Positions 27,920 through 33,587 of a stretch of DNA of 33,587 nt are shown piece after piece. The position numbers and the translations under genes were made by a program. Source of the DNA: Gemmatimonadaceae bacterium (GTDB lineage: Bacteria > Gemmatimonadota > Gemmatimonadetes > Gemmatimonadales > Gemmatimonadaceae); contig JAIETI010000093.1 of NCBI GenBank assembly GCA_019745365.1, forward strand, positions 1-33,587, written 5' to 3'. Below the pieces are notes generated by a model. It had not been told where the DNA came from and ran no database searches. It saw nothing but the letters and a program-made list of their open reading frames with translations. The stretch's first letter is position 1, and every line of letters starts with the position of its first letter.

Positions 27920-28978
27920 TCACTCCTTCGGCGAGGTGGCGCAGGTGGTGGGGCGCACCGCGCGCAACGCCTGATCGACGCTGGCGGCGACGGGGCCCGG
28001 GAGCGGAGCGTACTCGAGCGCTGGCGCGCGCGTGTGGGGCGACTGCGTGATGGCCCAGCGGACGAACGCAATCAAGTTCGTGCCCCGCTCGGCATCGCGG
28101 TAGCCCGTGGGGATCAGGAGCCACGTCAACGAGCTGATGGGGTAGGCGCTCGGCGAGCGCACGTCGAGGAGGCTCCGCACCGTGTCGGCGCGGTCGAGGG
28201 TCAGCCGCTCGGCTCCCGCGGCGCTGATGCTCGCGACGCTCGGCGCCACGAAACTTCCGGCGGCGTTCCGGATCGCGGCGACGGCGATCCGGTTCTGCTC
28301 CGCGTACGAGAGCTCAAGGAAGCCGATCGCGCCGGGGAGGGAGCGGATCGCGGCGGCCACCCCCTCGTTCCCAGCGACGCGCGTCCCCACCGGCCAGTGC
28401 GGGAGCTCGAGCGCGGCGGCGCGTGCGATGCGCCACGCATTGCTCTGCCGGGCAAGAAAACCGTCGAAGACGGTCGCGGTCCCCGACCCGTCCGCGCGCG
28501 CGACGACCGCGATCGGGAGGGCCGGGAGGGGGCGACCGGGATTCAGCGCCCGTAGGCGCGGGTCATCCCATCGCGTGATCCGGCCGAGGAAGATCGCGGC
28601 CAGCGTCTCGCCGTCGAGCCGCAAGGCGCTATCGGGGAGCGCGTAGCCCACCGCGACCGCGCCGAGCACCGTGGGGACGCGCAGGACCGCACCGCAGCGC
28701 GCGGCGAAGGCCCGCAGGCGGGGATCGTCGCCGAGCCCGTCGGTCGCGGCGAAGTCGGCCTCCCCCGCCGCGAGGCGGCGGATCCCTTCGGCGGAGCCAA
28801 CGGAGAAGTAGTTGATCGAGCGTCCCCCCTGGGCGAGCCACCCTGAGAACCAGCGCGAGTACACCGGGTAGGGGAAGGTCGCGCCTGCGCCCACGAGGGG
28901 ATCCCGCGACGCGCGCGAGCAGCCCGCGAACAGCGCGAGCGTGAGTGCGGCCGCGCGCGCGCTAGAACTGATTCGCAT
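27920..28978 (-). CDS. PstS-like phosphate-binding lipoprotein
   Basis: A 352-residue substrate-binding protein with a lipobox ending in Cys20 (LFAGC). Phosphate-binding elements are GAGATFPYPVYSRW, the GSAEGIRRLAAGEADFAATD loop and the ADGSGTATVFDGFL loop, matching PstS. In the usual system PstS hands Pi to PstCAB; none of those genes is nearby. Its own gene overlaps the upstream lipoprotein gene by 17 nt and ends 4 nt before ppx. Here it may feed another transporter, act as a Pi sensor or partner the outer-membrane system beside it; these are inferences. Confidence 0.9.
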   Translation of the reverse strand: MRISSSARAAALTLALFAGCSRASRDPLVGAGATFPYPVYSRWFSGWLAQGGRSINYFSVGSAEGIRRLAAGEADFAATDGLGDDPRLRAFAARCGAVLRVPTVLGAVAVGYALPDSALRLDGETLAAIFLGRITRWDDPRLRALNPGRPLPALPIAVVARADGSGTATVFDGFLARQSNAWRIARAAALELPHWPVGTRVAGNEGVAAAIRSLPGAIGFLELSYAEQNRIAVAAIRNAAGSFVAPSVASISAAGAERLTLDRADTVRSLLDVRSPSAYPISSLTWLLIPTGYRDAERGTNLIAFVRWAITQSPHTRAPALEYAPLPGPVAASVDQALRAVRPTTCATSPKE

Positions 28979-29615
28979 AGCTCACCACTTTGAATCGCCC
29001 ACCGCGTTCGATGATGCTCCCGAAGAGGAGCTCCCGGAGGGTGTCACCCCGGGGGCCGAGTCGGGTGATCACGCAGTCGGTGTAGAGGCGGTTCTCTCCC
29101 TGCGCTTCGGCGCGCGCCCCGCAGCGGAGCGCGAGCGGAGCGAGCGGGAGGCCGCCGCGGCGCTCGACGAGACGACGGAGCCCGGTGCGACTCCGCAGCT
29201 CGATCTGCGACCAGACGAAGCCGGGGGCCTGACGGTACGGCGGGCGCGCGTTCGGGCTCGAGAGATAGACGAGATCGGCGAACTCGCGCGCGCTGAGCGC
29301 GAGGGCCTGCAGCGCGAGCGTGTCCCGTCGCTCCACCGCCGCGCTCACGCGCGCGAGGAGCTCCTCGCGCGACGTCGCCCCGCCCGTGAGGGCGGTGGTG
29401 GGCGTCCCGCCGATGGCCGCGCGGAACCGACGCAGCTCCTCCTCCACGGGGAGGATCGAGTCCACGATGTAGTCGGGGCGCGCGCGATTGATCGAGTCCT
29501 GTCGTGCGCGCGCGAGCGAATCCTCCTGAGCCGCGGTGCGGGTGGCGGGAACGGGCGACTCGCCGCGGCACGCGATCAGGAGGAGGGCGAGGGCAGGGAT
29601 GATGCGAGCGAGCAT
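28962..29615 (-). CDS. Hypothetical lipoprotein upstream of pstS
   Basis: A 217-residue lipoprotein that I do not recognise. Signal and lipobox LLIAC end at Cys16. A charged Ala/Arg-rich region (AAQEDSLARARQDSINRAR) likely forms a helix, followed by a helical stretch around VDSILPVEEELRRFRAAIG and a mixed C-terminal domain with two cysteines (ALRCGARAEAQ and LYTDCVITRLG) that might form a disulfide, ending in LFGSIIERGGRFKVVSYANQF. The stop overlaps the pstS start by 17 nt, so it belongs to a lipoprotein-pstS-ppx operon. Its role may be linked to phosphate, but only by position. Confidence 0.8.
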   Translation of the reverse strand: MLARIIPALALLLIACRGESPVPATRTAAQEDSLARARQDSINRARPDYIVDSILPVEEELRRFRAAIGGTPTTALTGGATSREELLARVSAAVERRDTLALQALALSAREFADLVYLSSPNARPPYRQAPGFVWSQIELRSRTGLRRLVERRGGLPLAPLALRCGARAEAQGENRLYTDCVITRLGPRGDTLRELLFGSIIERGGRFKVVSYANQF

Positions 29616-29651
29616 AGGGATAATCGATACGGGGAAGCGGGAGAACGCAAA

Positions 29652-29679
29652 CGGCCGGCGTCCGAGAGGACGCCGGCCG
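29652..29679 (-). terminator. Terminator of the beta-helix lipoprotein gene
   Basis: A perfect 12-bp inverted repeat (CGGCCGGCGTCC / GGACGCCGGCCG) with a GNRA-type loop (read as TCTC on the coding strand) starts 18 nt after the gene stop. On the minus strand it is followed by TTTGCGTTCTCCC, a weak U-tract. It divides the receptor/lipoprotein unit from the lipoprotein-pstS-ppx unit. Confidence 0.75.
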
Positions 29680-29697
29680 CCCGCGAGCGGAGTGCGG

Positions 29698-31443
29698 TCA
29701 GTTCCGCGCGTAGCTGGTCCACCCCTGCCACCACTTCGCCCCGGTCGGGGCGGCGGCGCCCTGATACGAGGTGCCCGTGATGAAGGTGCCCGCCTTGGTG
29801 GCGAGCTTGCCGGTGAAGGTCGTCAGCCCACCCGAGGCGATCGCGGAGCCCGCCGCCGGCGTGAAGTCGAGCGCGTTCGCGCTCGCCGGTGCGGCCCCCA
29901 CCGCCGGGATCGCGGCGAAGAGCGAGGCCGCCGCAGCACTGCTGTTGGTCAACGCGTTGCCAGCGAGGTCGAGCGACCCCTGCTGCGTCGAGCCGGCCGG
30001 TGCCTGGAAGATCACCCCGGCCACGTCGGAGAAGACGATGTTCTTGAGCGCGAGATCGTGCACCGCGAGATCCTGTACCTGCACGCCGCCGCCACGGAGC
30101 TGGAAGGTCGCCGTGTCGCGGAGCGAGACGCCGGCGCGCGCCCAGCGCGCCACGACGCCGTTCACGTAGTAGCCGCCCGTGCCGCGGCGGAGCATCATGC
30201 CGACGCCGCCCGCCGAACCGGAGAGCGCGATATCACCCGGGCCGATCAGCGTGAAGTTGGCGACGACCGGGATCGTGAGCGGCGCGGTGTTGAAGCCCTG
30301 GTCGCAACCGGAGCCGTTGCAGCCGTCGTTCTCGATCCCCTGAGGATCGGAGGCCGGCGAGCCAGCACCGGTGCGCGGCGTGAGGATCGCCGACTTGTAC
30401 GAGATCAGGAACTGCATCCGGCCGTTCCACCCTTCCGACATGTCGTATTGATCGTCCTCGCCCTCGTACGCGACCGCGTTGGTGAAGTCGAAGCCGCCGC
30501 CGAAGAACTCGAACGAATCGTCGAGACCGGCCATCGACTCGACGTAGGAGACGCGCGTCCCCGAGCCGACCGCGGCGAAGGTGAAGGAGTTGAGCTCGTT
30601 GTTGAGCGAGGGGGCGAAGCCGGCGAACTCCACGCGCACGTAGCGCAGTTCACCGCTGTTGTCCGTCGCGACGGTCCCGCCGCTGTAGAGCACCTGATAG
30701 TTCTTTCCGCTCACGACCGTCTGGCCGTCGGTGCCGGTGCCTTCGACTTCGACCACGCCCGAACGGTTGATCGGCGCGTTCCCCACGATGACCAAGCCGC
30801 CCCAGTCGCCGGGCGCGCGCTGCCCTGCGGGGCGCGACGAGGTGAAGACGATCGGCGCGTCGGCGGTGCCGATCGCCTGGATCCGGGCGCCGCGCATGAT
30901 GAAGAGCGAGGAGCCGAGGGTGTTGAAGTCGCCGCGGATCGTCGTCCCCGCCTGGATCGTCAGCGTCGCGCCGTTCGCGACGTGGATGAACCCCTTCAGC
31001 GTGTAGGCCGTGTCGGCGAAGAGCGTGCGGCTCGTCGTGATGTCGGCATTGATCTCGGCGGTCGCGCTCCCGAAGGCGAGCGTCGTCGCATTGGCTTCTC
31101 CCGAGGCGATGCTCTCCGCACTCCCCTTGATCGTGATCACGCGGTACCGGTACGCCGTCGTGACCTTGAGGCCGACATCGTCATAGGTCAGCGTCGCGGC
31201 CGCGGCGGGCGCGGTGAGCGTCGTGACGCTGGTGAAGGTCGTCGCGGTGCCTTCGGCACGTTCCACGCGGTACGAGCCGTCGCCGACGCGCGAGTTGAAG
31301 CTCAGGCGGATGCTGGCGGAGCCGGTGGCCGTGGCCTGCAGTCCGAGGATCGGCTGCGGGGCGGCGGGGCCGGTGGAGCTGTCGCTGCACGCCGCGATCA
31401 GCAGCGCCAGGGCGGCCGGTACGAGACGGAGGGAACGGATCAT
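29698..31443 (-). CDS. Beta-helix lipoprotein with N-terminal fibronectin-III-like domain
   Basis: A 581-residue lipoprotein (lipobox LIAAC, Cys19). Residues about 28-120 look like a fibronectin type III domain (ASIRLSFNSRVGDGSYRVERAEG ... TAYRYRVITIKG). The rest is a repeat-rich right-handed-beta-helix type domain: GFIHVANGATLTIQAGTTIRGD, DAPIVFTSSRPAGQRAPGDWGGLVIVGNAPIN, DNSGELRYVRVEFAGFA and LDDSFEFFGGGFDFTNAVAY. I recognise this pattern as a family found next to TonB-dependent receptors in Bacteroidota and relatives; its function is unproven. The DNGCNGSGCDQG-like segment near 360 contains two close cysteines. The ATG at 31443 is used because it gives a clean signal peptide. The gene follows the receptor after a 109-nt hairpin-rich spacer. 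Confidence 0.85.
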   Translation of the reverse strand: MIRSLRLVPAALALLIAACSDSSTGPAAPQPILGLQATATGSASIRLSFNSRVGDGSYRVERAEGTATTFTSVTTLTAPAAAATLTYDDVGLKVTTAYRYRVITIKGSAESIASGEANATTLAFGSATAEINADITTSRTLFADTAYTLKGFIHVANGATLTIQAGTTIRGDFNTLGSSLFIMRGARIQAIGTADAPIVFTSSRPAGQRAPGDWGGLVIVGNAPINRSGVVEVEGTGTDGQTVVSGKNYQVLYSGGTVATDNSGELRYVRVEFAGFAPSLNNELNSFTFAAVGSGTRVSYVESMAGLDDSFEFFGGGFDFTNAVAYEGEDDQYDMSEGWNGRMQFLISYKSAILTPRTGAGSPASDPQGIENDGCNGSGCDQGFNTAPLTIPVVANFTLIGPGDIALSGSAGGVGMMLRRGTGGYYVNGVVARWARAGVSLRDTATFQLRGGGVQVQDLAVHDLALKNIVFSDVAGVIFQAPAGSTQQGSLDLAGNALTNSSAAAASLFAAIPAVGAAPASANALDFTPAAGSAIASGGLTTFTGKLATKAGTFITGTSYQGAAAPTGAKWWQGWTSYARN

Positions 31444-31473
31444 CGACGAACCTCGAGGAGGGGAGAAAGACGA

Positions 31474-31500
31474 AGGGCGGTGCCATCGCGGCACCGCCCT
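31474..31500 (-). terminator. Hairpin between the TonB receptor and the beta-helix lipoprotein
   Basis: A perfect 11-bp inverted repeat (AGGGCGGTGCC / GGCACCGCCCT) with a 5-nt loop. On the minus strand it is followed by TCGTCTTTCTCC, a broken U-tract. It looks like a terminator or attenuator placed 30 nt before the lipoprotein start. Confidence 0.7.
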
Positions 31501-31520
31501 CCAATCAATAGATGCTCTGT

Positions 31521-31557
31521 CGTGAACCGGTGAGCACCCGGTCACGAACCGGTCACG
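31521..31557 (-). other. Imperfect stem-loop over the TonB receptor stop codon
   Basis: CGTGAACCGGT and ACCGGTCACG pair with one bulged A, and the ACCGG core recurs in the loop. The structure overlaps the receptor's TGA stop at 31553-31555. With the hairpin at 31474-31500 it forms a two-hairpin spacer. Confidence 0.4.
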
Positions 31558-33587
31558 GACGCCACTGGAATCCCATCACGAAGGTGCGACCGGTGCGCCA
31601 GTACTCACGGACCACCGTGCCCTGCGTCATCTGCGTCGGCGCATCGAGGAGGTTGCGCGCGTCGACGCGGAGGTTGAGCCCCGTGAAGACCGGGAAGCGT
31701 ACGGAGAGGTCCAGGCCGTCGCGCGCGCGCTCGATCACGTCGGGGAGCGGTCGGTCGCCCGCGGCGAAGACGCGGTCGCCGATCCGGTTGTACAGGAGCG
31801 TCGCGGAGGCGCCGTTCCCGGTCGCGCTCCACGTGAGTCCGGCATTGATCACCGTCGGCGCCTGGCCGACCATCGCGCGCTGGAGATTGGTCGCGCTCGC
31901 CTGGAGGGAACTCGACAGGTCGATCTCCGACCGCATCACCGTCAGGTTGGTGAAGGCGGTGAAGGCGCGGAGCCGCTCGGTGAACATCGCGAGGCTCTTG
32001 CGGGCCTCGATCTCGAGCCCGTAGTTCGTGGCGCGGTCGGCGTTGGTGAAGAACACCGTCCGCGTCCCCGAGCCCGCGCCGCGGTACACGCGCTCGATCG
32101 GCTTCTCGAACTGCTTGGCGAAGACGCCGACGCTCAGCACTTCGCCGGCGTTCGGGTAGAGCTCCCAGCGGATGTCCGCGTTGGAGATGTTCGTGCGCTC
32201 GAGGTTCGGGTTCCCTTCCGTGTCGTCCCCGTTGAGCACGTCGCGGCTCTTGATCGGCGAGAGCTCACGGTACTCTGGGCGCGCCAGCGTGCGCGACGCC
32301 GAGAAGCGGAGCTGCTGCTGTTCGCTCAGCTTGACGTTGAGCGCGACCGAGGGGAGGAGATCCGCCCACCGCTTCGTCGTCGAGACCGGCGAGCCGAGCG
32401 TCGACACCGCGTCGACGGTGAGCTCGTCCACTTCGTACCGCGCGCCGGTGATGAGGCGATAGCGCTCGCTGAGCGCGAGCTCCGTCATCGCGAAGCCGGC
32501 CACGAGACGGTCCGCCGCCGTGTACGCACCGCCCTGGGCGAGCGGCACGACCTGGAGGAGCTTCTGCCCCGGGGCGCTGAAGCGACCGTCGAAGATCTCC
32601 TCGGCGGAGAGTTCGCGCTGCGCGAGCGTCATGCGCGGGGCGCTGATCGAGTAGGCGCGCGTGTCGGCATCGCGATCGGTGCGGCGCGCCAACCCGCCGA
32701 TCTTGACCGTGTGCTGCCCGAAGAGGCGCTGCAGGTTGATGCGCCCTTCGTTGCTCGACTCGTCGAGGTCGGAGAAGGTGCGGACGGCGCCCCCGTTCCC
32801 CGTGTTGAGCCAGCGCGACTTGAGCGGACCCGACGGCGTGTCTCGCTCGAGCGCACTCACGAACTCCGAGCGGTCCGGTTCGAAGCGGGAGACGCCCGAG
32901 CTCGTCACGTACCAGTCGATCTTGTTCGCCTCGCCGAGGTTGTGCTCGCCGGCGAGCTGGAACGACCGCACCGCGCGCTCCACGTACTGCAGGCGGTTGA
33001 TCCGGGCGTCGATCCCCTCATTCTCGAACGCACCCGTCTCCTGGCGCGCGCTGTTATCAGCGGTGCGATTGTACACGCCGTTGAACGAGAGCCGCGACCC
33101 GGCGCCGAGCATCGTGCTCACGTTGGCGAGCCCGCCGAGGAGCACGCTGTTGGTGACGGTCGTGCCGGTGAAGCGGTCGATCGTCTCCGTCAGGCCGGCC
33201 TGCAGCCCGCGATCCGCCAGCGCACGCACCTGCTCGCCGCGGACTTCGGTGTTGAAGCCATACGTCGCGCTGGCGAGATAGCCGACGCGATGGCCGAAGA
33301 TCGGGTCGTTCCCGCCGACCGAGGCGCTGTAGCCGCTGTTCGTGCCGACGCGACCGTTCCCCGGCGTCCACGCGTTGCGGAACTGCGCGGCGAGGAGGTT
33401 CTGGTCGCCCTGATTGAGCGAGATCCCCTGGAAGCTCCCGACGTAGCGAACGAGCTCGGGGAGGTTCCGCTGATCGTTGACCAGGGCGATGCGCTCGCCG
33501 CCCACGCGCGAGGGCGCGAGCTGCGACGTCATCGTCTGTCCCGGCGCGTAGCCCTGCGTCGCCTGGAGCGTGTAGCTCCGCTTGGCC
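31553..33587 (-). CDS. TonB-dependent outer membrane receptor, 5' end outside the window
   Basis: The frame stays open to the window edge, so at least 677 C-terminal residues are seen and the plug and signal lie beyond. The visible part is a beta-barrel of a TonB-dependent receptor: repeated strand/turn patterns, SEQQQLRFSASRTLARPEYRELSP, GNPNLERTNISNADIRWELYPNAGEVLSVGVFAKQFEKPIERV and the terminal strand YWRTGRTFVMGFQWRP with a terminal aromatic-rich end. The LARPEYRELSP / GNPNL pattern is common to the TIGR01782-like and related receptors. It imports an unknown ligand using TonB energy. It differs in layout from the SusC protein in this window. It lies directly upstream of the beta-helix lipoprotein gene, which may be its partner. 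Confidence 0.92.
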   Translation of the reverse strand, partial: AKRSYTLQATQGYAPGQTMTSQLAPSRVGGERIALVNDQRNLPELVRYVGSFQGISLNQGDQNLLAAQFRNAWTPGNGRVGTNSGYSASVGGNDPIFGHRVGYLASATYGFNTEVRGEQVRALADRGLQAGLTETIDRFTGTTVTNSVLLGGLANVSTMLGAGSRLSFNGVYNRTADNSARQETGAFENEGIDARINRLQYVERAVRSFQLAGEHNLGEANKIDWYVTSSGVSRFEPDRSEFVSALERDTPSGPLKSRWLNTGNGGAVRTFSDLDESSNEGRINLQRLFGQHTVKIGGLARRTDRDADTRAYSISAPRMTLAQRELSAEEIFDGRFSAPGQKLLQVVPLAQGGAYTAADRLVAGFAMTELALSERYRLITGARYEVDELTVDAVSTLGSPVSTTKRWADLLPSVALNVKLSEQQQLRFSASRTLARPEYRELSPIKSRDVLNGDDTEGNPNLERTNISNADIRWELYPNAGEVLSVGVFAKQFEKPIERVYRGAGSGTRTVFFTNADRATNYGLEIEARKSLAMFTERLRAFTAFTNLTVMRSEIDLSSSLQASATNLQRAMVGQAPTVINAGLTWSATGNGASATLLYNRIGDRVFAAGDRPLPDVIERARDGLDLSVRFPVFTGLNLRVDARNLLDAPTQMTQGTVVREYWRTGRTFVMGFQWRP

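Noticed and set aside
26497-28050. 517-codon plus frame over ppx
   Set aside because: Shadow frame with biased composition; ppx is conserved on the other strand.
29536-31533. 665-codon plus-strand frame over the beta-helix lipoprotein
   Set aside because: Arg-rich low-complexity translation. The minus strand carries a signal peptide, lipobox and conserved beta-helix pattern.

Overview
The window looks like a chromosomal segment of a Gemmatimonadota bacterium (Gemmatimonas-like). The inference rests on several features together: very high GC, a SusC/SusD pair outside an obvious Bacteroidota background, an open-chain carotenoid operon (crtI-crtB-cruF) as expected for organisms that make oscillol-type carotenoids, many small lipoproteins and frequent GTG starts. 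No mobile element, CRISPR array or rRNA was seen. One tRNA gene is present.

Layout. Positions 2-442: 3' end of an outer-membrane beta-barrel protein. 510-3267 (+): a GspE/PilB-type secretion ATPase with a C-terminal response-regulator receiver domain, then a NUDIX hydrolase. 3271-5399 (-): engB(ysxC), an unknown lipoprotein and a left-handed beta-helix acyltransferase, tightly packed. 5441-8726 (-): the proteostasis operon tig-clpP-clpX. 8808-12075 (-): crtI-crtB-cruF with overlapping stop/start codons. 12076-12398: divergent promoter region with a strong sigma70-like promoter overlapping a small inverted repeat. 12399-17073 (+): SusC and SusD. 17141-17222 (-): tRNA-Leu(UAG). 17302-17757 (+): small lipoprotein. 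17820-21396 (-): HtrA/DegP protease and DnaK. 21571-22344 (+): rhomboid protease. 22487-26250 (+): DUF47/PhoU-like protein, PiT phosphate permease and polyphosphate kinase. Convergent to these, 26281-29615 (-): exopolyphosphatase, a PstS-like phosphate-binding lipoprotein and another lipoprotein. 29698-33587 (-): a beta-helix lipoprotein with a DWGGL-type motif, preceded by a TonB-dependent receptor cut by the window edge.

How the genes may work together. The right third is a phosphate economy block: low-affinity Pi uptake (PiT with DUF47), polyP synthesis (PPK1), polyP breakdown (Ppx) and an orphan PstS without PstCAB. It lies next to a TonB receptor/lipoprotein pair that could supply an outer-membrane step. 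This link is inferred only from gene order. The middle holds envelope and cytosolic quality control (Tig, ClpXP, DnaK, HtrA, rhomboid). Most operon ends carry strong GC-rich hairpins, several without a clear U-tract.

The items most worth a second look are the GspE-receiver fusion, the TonB receptor/beta-helix lipoprotein/PstS/polyP neighbourhood, the inverted repeat over the susC promoter and the regulatory hairpins between operon genes.
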